64,000 nt of DNA, taken from positions 759,001-823,000 of the forward strand of contig NZ_VWOJ01000002.1 in NCBI RefSeq assembly GCF_008630495.1. The letters run 5' to 3'. Below are positions 44,895 through 53,081 of the stretch, piece by piece. The position numbers and the translations under genes are program-made. This DNA is from Alkalicaulis satelles. GTDB lineage: Bacteria > Pseudomonadota > Alphaproteobacteria > Caulobacterales > Maricaulaceae. The stretch's first letter is position 1. Each line of letters opens with the position of its first letter. The notes beneath the pieces were generated by a model. It saw only the letters and a program-made list of their open reading frames with translations, did no database searches and was not told the origin of the DNA.

Positions 44895-46442
44895 ATGCGC
44901 CTGCTCATCGCCGCCAGCCTCGCCGCCGCCTGCATGTGGAGCGCGCCGGCTTCAGCCAGCGCAGTGTTCGACTGCCGGGCCTGCGAGACCTCCCAGCGCT
45001 TCTATGATCTGCGCGCGGGCGCCCTGTCCTGGACTGGTCCGGCCAACGCCCATCATCTCGGTGCGCTGGTGCGCGCGGTGGAGGGCGCGCAGCGTCATGG
45101 CCTGCGCGCCGCCGATTATCATCTGGCCGAGCTGGCGGCGGCGGACGCTGAAACGCCTGACGAACGCATCGACCGCCTGGCCACGGATGCCTATATCACG
45201 CTGGCCGCTCATCTGCTCTCGGGCCGGGTGGATCCGGTGAGCATCGAGCCCAACTGGACCGCAGCGCGGCGCGAGCGCGATCTGGCGGCCTATCTTCATG
45301 TGGCCCTGACCCAAGACGCCGTGGAGGAGAGCCTGGAAGGCCTGGCTCCGGCGTCTGACAGCTATCGCGCGCTGATGGATATGCTGGAGCGCTACCGGGC
45401 GCTGGAGGCGGCGGGGGGCTGGGCGCGCGTGGATGAAGGCGGCGTTCTGCGCCCGGGCGACCGGGGCGCGCGCGTGGCCCAGATGCGCGCGCGCCTGGCG
45501 GCGTCGGGCGATCTGGCCGAAGCCGATGCGCAAAGCGAAGACCCGGAGCTGTTCGACAGCGCCCTGGAGGCCGCCGTGCGCGGTTTCCAGCGCCGGCTGA
45601 GCCTGGAGCCGGACGGGGTTGTGGGCGCGCGCACGCTGGCCCAGCTCAACACCACGCCCGCCCAGCGCATCAACCAGCTGCGCGCCAATATGGAGCGCTG
45701 GCGCTGGTTGCCCGAGGATCTGGGCGAGCGCCATATCCGGGTCAATATCGCCGACTTCACGCTGGAGGCGCGCGCAGGCGGCGTGGTGGAGCAGCGCCAT
45801 GACGTGATTGTGGGCCGGCTGTTCCGGCGCACGCCGGTCTTCTCGGCCTCCATGACCTATTTCGTGCTCAATCCGTGGTGGGAGACCCCGCCGAGCCTGA
45901 CCGTGCGTGACAAGCTGCCCGCCTTCCGCAATGATCCCGGCTCGGTGGAGCGCCTGGGCTTCCAGGTGATTGACCGCCAGGGCCAGCTGGTGGACCCGTC
46001 CACCATCGACTGGCACGCCGTGCCGGCCCAGAACTTCCCCTACCGGGTGCGCCAGGCGCCCGGACCGCTCAACGCGCTGGGCGTGGTCAAGTTCATGTTC
46101 CCCAACCGGCACAATGTCTATATCCACGACACGCCCACGCGCGGGCTGTTTGCGCGGGTGCGCCGGGACTTCTCCTCGGGCTGCATCAGGGTGCACGATC
46201 CCATGCGCCTGGCCGACTGGGTGGCGGCGGAAACCCCCGACTTCACGCCCGAGCGCATGCGCACCATCGTGGAGCGGGGCAATGAGACCCGGGTCAGCCT
46301 TCGCCGGCCGGTCATGGTCCATATCCTCTATCTCACCGCCGTCTCTGACGCAGAGGCTGGCGTGCGGTTCGTGGACGATCTATACGAGCGCGACGGGGGC
46401 CTGATCGCGGCGCTGGATGCCGCCGCGCCGCGCGTGGAGTAA
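44895..46442 (+). CDS. Murein L,D-transpeptidase (YkuD, YcbB-like)
   Basis: Periplasmic L,D-transpeptidase of 515 aa. Signal peptide (MRLLIAASLAAACMWSAPASA), a lid/scaffold region, a peptidoglycan-binding domain at about residues 180-255 (LRPGDRGARVAQMRARLAASG, DGVVGARTLAQLN), then the YkuD domain with YIHDTPTRGLFAR and SSGCIRVHDP, catalytic Cys430 and the preceding His. It forms 3-3 cross-links or ties proteins to peptidoglycan. The M15 peptidase gene begins 6 bp downstream, so the two form a cell-wall pair. Direct repeats at 44761 may control it. Confidence 0.9.
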   Translation: MRLLIAASLAAACMWSAPASASAVFDCRACETSQRFYDLRAGALSWTGPANAHHLGALVRAVEGAQRHGLRAADYHLAELAAADAETPDERIDRLATDAYITLAAHLLSGRVDPVSIEPNWTAARRERDLAAYLHVALTQDAVEESLEGLAPASDSYRALMDMLERYRALEAAGGWARVDEGGVLRPGDRGARVAQMRARLAASGDLAEADAQSEDPELFDSALEAAVRGFQRRLSLEPDGVVGARTLAQLNTTPAQRINQLRANMERWRWLPEDLGERHIRVNIADFTLEARAGGVVEQRHDVIVGRLFRRTPVFSASMTYFVLNPWWETPPSLTVRDKLPAFRNDPGSVERLGFQVIDRQGQLVDPSTIDWHAVPAQNFPYRVRQAPGPLNALGVVKFMFPNRHNVYIHDTPTRGLFARVRRDFSSGCIRVHDPMRLADWVAAETPDFTPERMRTIVERGNETRVSLRRPVMVHILYLTAVSDAEAGVRFVDDLYERDGGLIAALDAAAPRVE

Positions 46443-46448
46443 CCCTGC

Positions 46449-47537
46449 TTGACCCCATGGATGCGTGCGCCCGCGGGCGCCCTTTGCGCTCTCGCCCTGG
46501 CCGCCGCAGCGCCGCTTGCGCCTGCGCAATCAAGCGCCAGCGACCTCGTCCGCGCGCCTGCGCCCCGGCTGGCCCCGGTGCGGGCTATGGAGCCTGTGGC
46601 TGATCCCGAGCCGCTCCGGCTTGAAGCCCCCGTGCCGCGCCTGTCTCCGCGCCGCGCGCCGCCGCGCGCGCCTTTCGCCCGGAAGCAAGCCGGGTTCAAT
46701 CTGACCCTTCGCGGCGAGCTGGTGACGGACCTGGCCGTGTTCACCGTGTTCGCCCGTCCTGGCGAGCGGGTGTTGCTGGAAGCCGATGCGCCGGTGCGCT
46801 GGCCGGGCGCGACAGCGCCGTCGCCGCGCCATGTCTGGACGGCGCCGTCACAGCCGGGCCTGTCCACCCTCATTCTTGAGGGCGAAGAGGGGGCGGCGAT
46901 GACGCTCAATCTGGTCACCATGCGCGCCCTCGCGGAAGCGCGCGGCGGCGTGCTCAACGGTTACCGCATCGGCGAGTACCCTTCAGAGCCCTATCGCGGC
47001 GAGGCGGCCTACCGCGCGCCCGAGGCGCTGGTGGAGGTGAGCGGCGCGCTGGCGAACTTGCGCGTCACGCCGCACTTCACCCTGGGTCAGTTCCTGTGCA
47101 AGCAGGCCCATGACGGCACGCCCTACGTGCTGGTGACCGAGGCCCTGCTGGTCAAGCTGGAGCATATCCTGGAGGCGGTGAACGAGGCGGGCTGGCGCGT
47201 GGATACGCTGGGGGTCATGAGCGGCTACCGCACGCCGGCCTATAACCGGGCCATCGGCAATGGCGCCAATTCGCGCCATGTCTATGGCGGGGCGGCGGAT
47301 ATCTTCATCGATCTGGAAGGCGACGGGCGCATGAGCGATCTCAATGGCGACGGGGTGGTCGACCGGCGCGATGCGGCGCTGCTGTTTGACCTCATCGAGA
47401 ATCTGTATGGCGCGAGCCCCGACTTCGCCCGCCATCTGGGCGGGCTGGGCGAGTACGGCCCGACCCGTTTCCATGGCGGCTTCGTCCATGTGGACGAGCG
47501 CGGCTGGCGCGCGCGCTGGGGCCGGCGCACCGGCTGA
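46449..47537 (+). CDS. M15-family peptidase (D,D-carboxypeptidase/endopeptidase-like)
   Basis: Exported zinc peptidase of 362 aa. Signal sequence, then a beta domain of about 150 residues of unknown type, then an M15A-type domain with SGYRTPAYNRAI, SRHVYGGAADIFID (His and Asp zinc ligands) and the third ligand in FHGGFVHVDERG. Relatives trim or cut peptidoglycan stem peptides. The start could be TTG 46449 or ATG 46461; the TTG directly follows the L,D-transpeptidase stop. A loop DGRMSDLNGDGVVDRRDA resembles a dockerin/EF-hand Ca site placed in the middle of the domain. Confidence 0.85.
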   Translation: MTPWMRAPAGALCALALAAAAPLAPAQSSASDLVRAPAPRLAPVRAMEPVADPEPLRLEAPVPRLSPRRAPPRAPFARKQAGFNLTLRGELVTDLAVFTVFARPGERVLLEADAPVRWPGATAPSPRHVWTAPSQPGLSTLILEGEEGAAMTLNLVTMRALAEARGGVLNGYRIGEYPSEPYRGEAAYRAPEALVEVSGALANLRVTPHFTLGQFLCKQAHDGTPYVLVTEALLVKLEHILEAVNEAGWRVDTLGVMSGYRTPAYNRAIGNGANSRHVYGGAADIFIDLEGDGRMSDLNGDGVVDRRDAALLFDLIENLYGASPDFARHLGGLGEYGPTRFHGGFVHVDERGWRARWGRRTG

Positions 47538-47620
47538 GCCCGCCTGCAGCGCCCCTGCGATCCGGCTGGCCTTGGCGGGCGTATTAAGGCATGACGGGAT
47601 TTGAAGCCACGGAGCGCCCC

Positions 47621-48349
47621 ATGACCGAGACCCAAGCCCGGCCCGAAAATGCGGACACCAAGACCGCGAAGGGCAAAGCCGCCGGCAAGACGGTGGGACA
47701 AGGCTCCAAGCTGCTGGTCGATGTGGGCCCGGCGGCGGTGTTCATGATCAGCTATAACGTGGCGCGCGGCCAGATCGGCGATCAGGCGATCTACTGGGCC
47801 ACCGGCCTGTTCATGGCCGCCACGGCGCTGGCGCTGGTCTGGGCGCTGATCACCCAGAAGCGCTTTCCGCCCATGCTGGTGGTGACCTTCGTCATCGTCA
47901 CGGCGTTCGGCGCCATGACCATCTATCTGCAGGATCCGGTCTTCATCTATATCAAGCCGACCATCATCAATCTGTTGTTCTGCTTTTCGATCCTGATTTC
48001 CTTCGCGTTCGGCTTCAATGTCTGGCGGGCCCTGTTCGGCTCCATTTTCGAGATGCCCGAGCGCGCCTGGACAATCCTGGCCATTCGCTGGGCGCTGTTC
48101 TTCGCCTTCCTCGCGCTGATGAATGAATCGCTGTGGCGCCATATCACCGACTCATCGGTGGACCCGGCCTTCATGCAGGCCGCGCGCTGGATCGAGGGCT
48201 TCGAGATCACCGAAAGCTTCTGGGTGAATTTCCGCTTCTGGGCTACCTATCCGCTATTCTTCATCTTCGTGCTGCTGAACGTGCCGATCACGCTCAAATA
48301 CGCCCGCGAACCGGGTTCGGGCGATGAGGCCGGTTCGCCGGCGCAGTGA
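47621..48349 (+). CDS. yciB: Intracellular septation protein A homologue (YciB)
   Basis: Inner-membrane protein of 242 aa of the YciB/IspA septation family, about five or six helices. After a charged N-terminus (TETQARPENADTKTAKGK) come LLVDVGPAAVFMISYNVA, a helix ending ALITQKRFP, and the diagnostic FGAMTIYLQDPVFIYIKPTIIN. It is linked to cell envelope upkeep in E. coli; its role here is inferred. The ATG at 47621 has GGAG at 47611-47614. Confidence 0.88.
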   Translation: MTETQARPENADTKTAKGKAAGKTVGQGSKLLVDVGPAAVFMISYNVARGQIGDQAIYWATGLFMAATALALVWALITQKRFPPMLVVTFVIVTAFGAMTIYLQDPVFIYIKPTIINLLFCFSILISFAFGFNVWRALFGSIFEMPERAWTILAIRWALFFAFLALMNESLWRHITDSSVDPAFMQAARWIEGFEITESFWVNFRFWATYPLFFIFVLLNVPITLKYAREPGSGDEAGSPAQ

Positions 48350-48409
48350 TGCAGTCCGTCACGGCGCTGTGACTTCAATCTTCACGCGCTTTGGGCTAGC
48401 TAAATCACC

Positions 48410-49162
48410 ATGAGCATATTTGCTGTCCCGATCATCGCCGTGCTGGCTCTGGTGCAGGCCAATGGCCAAGCTGCAGCGCCTGCGCCGGAGCGCGATCCGT
48501 CCGCCGGGCTGGTCGTGGCCGAGCTGTTCACCAGCCAGGCCTGCCGCTTCTGCCCGTCCGCCAACGCCTGGTTCGCCGACGCCGCCGAGGGGCGCGCAGA
48601 CATGCTCGCCCTGGCCTACGGGGTGGATTACTGGGACGTGATCCATGGCTGGCGCGATGAATACGCCCATCCCGACTTCGCCGCCCGCCAGAAAGCCTAT
48701 GTGAAGGCTGGCGAGGCGCGCCGGGTGTTCACCCCGCATTTCGTGATCAATGGCGGGCCTGAGCGCATCCGTTTCTCGCCCGAGCGCATGCAGGCCGCCT
48801 TCGAGGCCGCCGCACCGCTGGCTCAGGTCAGCGCTGTACGCGACAATGGCGCCATCACCATCCATCTGGAGGGCGCCGCGCCGGAGGGCGGAGCGGATGT
48901 CTGGGTGATCCACTTTGCGCCCGGACGCCATGTGCGCGTGATCGAAACCGGGGCCAATGAAGGCGTGGAGATGACCCATTACAACATGGTCCGCGCCATC
49001 GAACATGCCGGGCTATGGTCCGGCGGCGTCCAGACCTTTGAGGCGGCCTGGCCTGATGATGCGAGCCTGTCCAGCGCGGTGCTGGTGCAGGCTGGCGAAG
49101 GCGGGCGCCTGGTCGCGGCGGGCCGCGTCACCCGCAACAGCGCCGTGGCCCAAAGACACTGA
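48410..49162 (+). CDS. DUF1223 family protein
   Basis: Exported protein of 250 aa. After a signal-like N-terminus (MSIFAVPIIAVLALVQANG) it has the DUF1223 core LVVAELFTSQACRFCPSANAW, holding a CxxC-type pair (Cys48, Cys51 by approximate count), and YGVDYWDVIHGWRDEYA. The fold is thioredoxin-like, so the cysteines may be redox active. Biological role unknown. It converges on the ChrR-like gene, with only 11 bp between stops. Confidence 0.85.
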   Translation: MSIFAVPIIAVLALVQANGQAAAPAPERDPSAGLVVAELFTSQACRFCPSANAWFADAAEGRADMLALAYGVDYWDVIHGWRDEYAHPDFAARQKAYVKAGEARRVFTPHFVINGGPERIRFSPERMQAAFEAAAPLAQVSAVRDNGAITIHLEGAAPEGGADVWVIHFAPGRHVRVIETGANEGVEMTHYNMVRAIEHAGLWSGGVQTFEAAWPDDASLSSAVLVQAGEGGRLVAAGRVTRNSAVAQRH

Positions 49163-49173
49163 AAATCCGAAAA

Positions 49174-49866
49174 CTAGACGCCCAGCGCGCGCTGCACCCA
49201 GCCCAGCGGGCCGGTGAAGGCGAGGGGACCGTCGGTGACCGCCAGCGCAATGCACACCTCGCCCGCTTCAGCCACCGGCTTGTGCTCGGTATCGGGATCG
49301 GCGGCGCACAGCTCGCCGCGGGCATAGCGGCCCAGCCCGTCGTGAAACGCGCCGGTCAGCACCAGCGTCATCTCGCGCCCGTCATGGCCGTGACGAGGCA
49401 CGCCCCGGCCCGGCTCCAGACGGATCAGCTCGGCCTTGGCGCCGTCTTCTTCCATCAAGGTCATGGTGCGCACGCCCGGTCCGGCGAACTGCCAGGCCGC
49501 GCCGGCGTCAAGCGCCAGATCACGCACGCCCGCCGGTAATTTCAGGATTTCGTCCAGCGCCTTGCCCGCCGCCTGCGCTGCCCGCCGGGCGGCGGCGTCG
49601 CCCGCGCCGGGACGCAGGGCCGCTTCGCCAATTCCGGCCTCTTCAGCATCGATCGCCGCCATCACCTCGCTGAGCGCACCGGCGCGCATGGGGGCGGGCG
49701 ATGAGGTCTCCAGCATCACGCCGGCGACCGCCTCGGCGGCCGCGCGCTGGCGCGCCACATCCCCGTTCAGGCTCGCCTGGGTCTCCACCAGCAGGCGCAT
49801 GGGCGCGGACAGGGCGCCGGAGGCGTAAGCGGCGTAAAGCTCGTCACCGAGAGGATGATTTGTCAT
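49174..49866 (-). CDS. ChrR-family anti-sigma factor, zinc ligands lost
   Basis: Protein of 230 aa with the ChrR layout: an N-terminal anti-sigma helix bundle (residues 1-80) and a C-terminal cupin (about 120-230) with VPRHGHDGREMTLVL (two His and Glu), a later GAFHDG and PDTEHKP as metal ligands. In Rhodobacter ChrR, His6, His31, Cys35 and Cys38 bind zinc in the N-terminal domain. Here only the first His (His4) remains; the segment LLVETQASLNGDVAR has no Cys or His at the other three places. Such zinc-free variants exist in the family. It is preceded by the ECF sigma gene, 125 bp upstream. Confidence 0.8.
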   Translation of the reverse strand: MTNHPLGDELYAAYASGALSAPMRLLVETQASLNGDVARQRAAAEAVAGVMLETSSPAPMRAGALSEVMAAIDAEEAGIGEAALRPGAGDAAARRAAQAAGKALDEILKLPAGVRDLALDAGAAWQFAGPGVRTMTLMEEDGAKAELIRLEPGRGVPRHGHDGREMTLVLTGAFHDGLGRYARGELCAADPDTEHKPVAEAGEVCIALAVTDGPLAFTGPLGWVQRALGV

Positions 49867-49991
49867 GGGCGTCGTCGCGTCTGTGGCCAGGCTGGCGTCT
49901 TCAGGAGGCGCAATATTGAGCGCGCGAGGATCAGTTCAAGGGCAAGGCGGAGGTCCGGGCGCGCGCATGGCATAATCATCACACCGGCAGC

Positions 49992-50573
49992 TCAAAGCGT
50001 GTCCGGGTCGAGCACCCGGCGCAGCTTGTCGAAGGCCAGGCGCAGGCGCGACTTGACCGTGCCCAGGGGCGCGCCGAGACGCTCTGCGATATCGCGGTGA
50101 GACAATCCGTCAAAGAAGGCCAGGCGCAACAACTCCACCTGTTCGCCGGGCAGGTCCTCCAGCGCCTTGCGCACCCGGGCGTCGCGCGCAGCGGCATGGG
50201 CCATCTCGTCAGGCGGAGCGCAGGGTTCAGGCTGCAGGGCCGGGTCGGTCTCGTCCAGCGCCGGGCGCGCCGCACGCCGGGCGGCGTCTATGCGCCGGTT
50301 GCGGGCAATGCGGAAAATCCATGTGGAGGCCGAGGCCTGGGTGCGGTCGAACTGGCCGGCCTTGCGCCAGACGGTGAGCATCACCTCCTGGGTCAGCTCC
50401 TCGGCCAGCGTGTCACCGGCATTGAGGCGCAACAGATAGGCCTTCACCCGCGGGGCGTAGAAATTGAACAGCGCAGCGAACGCATCCCGGTCACGCGCCG
50501 CCGCGGCTTCGACCAGACGGTCGAGCTCATCCCGGTCAAGCGCCGGTTCGGCGGGGGCGGGCGCGTCGGGCAA
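49992..50573 (-). CDS. ECF RNA polymerase sigma factor (RpoE/ECF11-like)
   Basis: Sigma-70 family protein of 193 aa with region 2 (FNFYAPRVKAYLLRLNAG... TWIFRIARNRRID) and region 4 (ALEDLPGEQVELLRLAFFDG, HRDIAERLGAPLGTVKSRLRLA). In Rhodobacter sphaeroides the matching RpoE-ChrR pair answers singlet oxygen made by bacteriochlorophyll. Pairing with a ChrR-like gene in a genome with bch genes makes a similar role likely. The TTG start at 50573 is the only codon with a site (AGGTGA about 6 bp upstream). It probably activates its own operon; a promoter of the TGATCC type was not found. Confidence 0.88.
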   Translation of the reverse strand: MPDAPAPAEPALDRDELDRLVEAAAARDRDAFAALFNFYAPRVKAYLLRLNAGDTLAEELTQEVMLTVWRKAGQFDRTQASASTWIFRIARNRRIDAARRAARPALDETDPALQPEPCAPPDEMAHAAARDARVRKALEDLPGEQVELLRLAFFDGLSHRDIAERLGAPLGTVKSRLRLAFDKLRRVLDPDTL

Positions 50574-50719
50574 GTCTGGATCACCTAGCGGCTGGATTTA
50601 GGGAACATCACACAGGCTTGGAGAGGATTTATCAACCCGCCTCGCCTTGAATCCGCCCTCAAGCACTTGTTTATAGCCGGACGAGACGTCACGCCAGCCC
50701 CCGCAACCTGCCGAGACCC

Positions 50720-51241
50720 ATGATGCGCCTGATTGCTGCTGTTTTGAGCCTTGCCCTCGCCGCCGCCGCGCCTGCCGCCGCCCTCCAGTCTGAATCTGGC
50801 CCCGAGCCTGTGTTCAGGGCCACCCATAACGCCTGGCTGGTCTTCACCAAGGGCGAAGGGCGCGAGCGCATCTGCTATGTGGTGAGCCGCCCCACCGAGT
50901 CCCTGCCGGCCAATGTCCAGCATGGCGAGGTGTTCTTCCTGATCTCCAGCTGGGCCTCGGGCGCGGCCAGCGAACAGCCCAGCTTCCTGGCCGGCTATCC
51001 CCTGCGCCCCGACAGCCCGCCGCGCGCGCGCGTGGGCTCGGACCGCTTCGCCATGTATGTCTCCGAGAACGAGGGCTTTATCGAGGCCGAGCGCGACGCC
51101 TCGCGCCTGGTGAGCGCCATGCGCCGGGGCGCGACCATGCGGGTGGAGGCCTCCAGCCAGCGCGGCACGGCGACGGTGTATGAATTCTCGCTCCTGGGCG
51201 TGACCGCCGCGCTGAACCAGGCGGCGGGCTATTGCCGCTGA
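50720..51241 (+). CDS. IalB-family (invasion-associated locus B) exported protein
   Basis: Periplasmic protein of 173 aa with a signal peptide (MMRLIAAVLSLALAAAAPAAA) and the IalB core: WLVFTKGEGRERICYVVSRPTES, HGEVFFLISSW, QPSFLAGYPL and a C-terminal GYCR, with two conserved Cys likely forming a disulphide. IalB was named for Bartonella invasion, but homologues are universal in free-living alphaproteobacteria, so no virulence role is implied. The 3' end overlaps the convergent GDPD gene by 13 bp. Confidence 0.85.
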   Translation: MMRLIAAVLSLALAAAAPAAALQSESGPEPVFRATHNAWLVFTKGEGRERICYVVSRPTESLPANVQHGEVFFLISSWASGAASEQPSFLAGYPLRPDSPPRARVGSDRFAMYVSENEGFIEAERDASRLVSAMRRGATMRVEASSQRGTATVYEFSLLGVTAALNQAAGYCR

Positions 51242-52269
51242 CGGCGCGCTTGCTCCGCCGCTGACATCGCCGCGCGCACGGCCACAGCCGTGTCCGGCTG
51301 GTCGGTGAACACCCCGTCCACGCCCAGCTGATAGAGCGCGCGCAGCTCGTCCTGGACGCTCTCGCCCGCATGGGGCGGGCGGTCATCGCGCACGGTCCAT
51401 ACATGGACGGCGAGGCCCAGCGCATGGGCGGCCTCCAGATAACCGGTGCTGGTCCCGTCCGGATTGAGCAGCACCGAGATGTGCGGCCCCACCGCGTCGG
51501 CAAATTGCGCGATCTCCTCAAGGCTGAGCCCGCCGGCATCAAAGCCCTGCGCGTCAGGGCCGTAATAGAGCATGGCCAGCGTCACCGGGGTGAGCGGACG
51601 CAGGCGCTGCAGGAAGGGCGCGTCAAACGACTGGACGATGACCGGAGCGCCTTCACGGTTCAGGCCGCGCCGCTCCAGCGCGTCCAGCAAGGCAGGCAGC
51701 GGGTCGAGCCCGAAGGCGGCGTGCTCGGCGGGCAGCTTGATTTCAGGCTCGGTGATGATGGTGCAGCTGCATTCGGCTTCCAGCTCTTCCACCAGATCGA
51801 AGAAATCATCCAGCGTCATCACCGGATCGATATCGTTATAGTCCTGGCTTCGGTCGGCGAAGACCTGACGGGCGCGCAGCGAGCGCAGCTCGTCAGCGGT
51901 GAAATCCATCACCCACCAGTCCTCGCGGCCCATCAGCGTGCGCTGGCGATCGGCGAATTCGGGCCGGTCGGCGATATCGGTGGAGGTGGACAGATACGGG
52001 TCATGGCGCACGATCAGCTGGCCATCCGATGACATCATCAGATCGGGCTCGAGAATGTCTGCGCCCTGTTCAAACGCCAGGCGGAAGGCGCTGACCGTGT
52101 GTTCGGGCCGGTAGCCCGAAGCGCCGCGATGGGCGACCACTTGCGGGGCTTCGCCCGTCAGCGTGTTCCAGCCGGCTTCAGCCGCAGCGGGCGTATCCGC
52201 CGCGCCGCTGCAAGCGGCCAGGGCGGCGGCAAGGGATGCCCACAAGGTCAGGGCGGCAAGGCGGATCAT
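51229..52269 (-). CDS. Glycerophosphodiester phosphodiesterase, lipoprotein
   Basis: GDPD-family enzyme of 346 aa, lipid-anchored (LAAC, Cys20). The TIM-barrel signature VVAHRGASGYRPEHT (metal and catalytic His) and GADILEPDLMMSSDGQLIVRHDP (Glu and His ligands) is intact; later ITEPEIKLP and SVLLNPDGTSTG complete the barrel. It cleaves glycerophosphodiesters to glycerol-3-phosphate plus an alcohol in the periplasm, as GlpQ does. The length and lipid anchor suit GlpQ-like scavenging of phospholipid breakdown products. Confidence 0.92.
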   Translation of the reverse strand: MIRLAALTLWASLAAALAACSGAADTPAAAEAGWNTLTGEAPQVVAHRGASGYRPEHTVSAFRLAFEQGADILEPDLMMSSDGQLIVRHDPYLSTSTDIADRPEFADRQRTLMGREDWWVMDFTADELRSLRARQVFADRSQDYNDIDPVMTLDDFFDLVEELEAECSCTIITEPEIKLPAEHAAFGLDPLPALLDALERRGLNREGAPVIVQSFDAPFLQRLRPLTPVTLAMLYYGPDAQGFDAGGLSLEEIAQFADAVGPHISVLLNPDGTSTGYLEAAHALGLAVHVWTVRDDRPPHAGESVQDELRALYQLGVDGVFTDQPDTAVAVRAAMSAAEQARRQRQ

Positions 52270-52361
52270 GGCGGGCCTCCGGCAGGCGTGAATCAGCGCC
52301 CGGGCACACTAGCCAATCGCGCCCTTGCCTGCGCGTGATGATTTCGTGACGGCTTCGCCCG

Positions 52362-52598
52362 TCAGAACAGCGAGAAGGCCAGATCGCGCACGCTGTCAAA
52401 GCGCCACAGCCCCGCCAGCGATCCGATCACCAGCACCAGAAGGATTTTCCACCGGTGGGCGCGAAGGCCCCGGCGCACAAGGCCAAAACCGGCCAGCGTC
52501 GCGCGCCAGCCCACAATGCGCACCGGCAGGCCCACGACAAGGCTCGCCGTCAACGCCAATGCGATCATCACCAGCTCAGCCGGGTATTCCGCCAGCAT
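52362..52598 (-). CDS. Small two-helix membrane protein, 78 aa
   Basis: Two hydrophobic segments (ELVMIALALTASLVVGLPV and KILLVLVIGSLAGLW) separated by a basic stretch GWRATLAGFGLVRRGLRAHR, so a hairpin with the loop inside. The ATG at 52598 has GGAGG 6 bp upstream; the longer frame from 52649 lacks a site. No family recognised. Confidence 0.6.
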   Translation of the reverse strand: MLAEYPAELVMIALALTASLVVGLPVRIVGWRATLAGFGLVRRGLRAHRWKILLVLVIGSLAGLWRFDSVRDLAFSLF

Positions 52599-52710
52599 CA
52601 CGCCCTCCCCACCGGTCTTGTCCGCACGCGGCGCGCGTGCACCGCCCATATCACGCCAGGCCGGGCGAACCGCGCCTGAAGGCCCGGTTCACAGGGCGTT
52701 CATGCGCCTG

Positions 52711-52932
52711 TCAGCCCCGGCTGGGCCCGCCGCGCGGATTGACCCGGTCGTCCGCTGCGCCCGGTCCGCCCGGCGGGGCTTCGCCGCAATAGGGCCAGCT
52801 GCCGGTATTGGGTCCGCGGTCGGGACACACGCTCTCGCCATCAGGCATCAGCGCGCACGCCCCGAGCGCCAGCGCGCCTCCCGCAGCGGCGGCGCCGCGC
52901 AAGGCGGCGCGGTTGAACAAGCGTCGGGCCAT
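52711..52932 (-). CDS. Small lipoprotein, 73 aa
   Basis: Begins MARRLFNRAALRGAAAAGG, with lipobox LGAC at Cys26. The twin Arg near the start could also suit Tat export. The mature part holds two Cys (ESVCPDRG, WPYCGE) and a Pro/Gly-rich end (GGPGAADDRVNPRGG). AGAGGG precedes the ATG. Function unknown. Confidence 0.6.
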   Translation of the reverse strand: MARRLFNRAALRGAAAAGGALALGACALMPDGESVCPDRGPNTGSWPYCGEAPPGGPGAADDRVNPRGGPSRG

Positions 52933-53047
52933 GAGATCATTCCCTCTGGAGGCTCAACGCCCATGATCGCGCGGCCCAGGCGCGCGGGCAAGACAGGAAT
53001 CGGGATGATGTTTCACCCGCCCTTAACCCTGCTGACGCTTTGTGGGG

Positions 53048-53065
53048 CCGGTCATGACCGGTCAG
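53048..53065. promoter_or_regulatory. Palindrome upstream of the penicillin-binding protein gene
   Basis: CCGGTCATGACCGG at 53048-53061 is a 14-bp perfect palindrome, overlapping TGACCGGTCA at 53055-53064. It ends about 17 bp before the start at 53082, where a repressor would block initiation. No matching regulator is visible. Confidence 0.3.
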
Positions 53066-53081
53066 ACAGAGCGCGCAATCC

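Noticed and set aside
50574-50719. TGATCC-type RpoE promoter upstream of the sigma gene
   Set aside because: A TGATCC occurs only directly next to the start codon, where it is part of the translation start region; no -10 element at proper spacing was seen.
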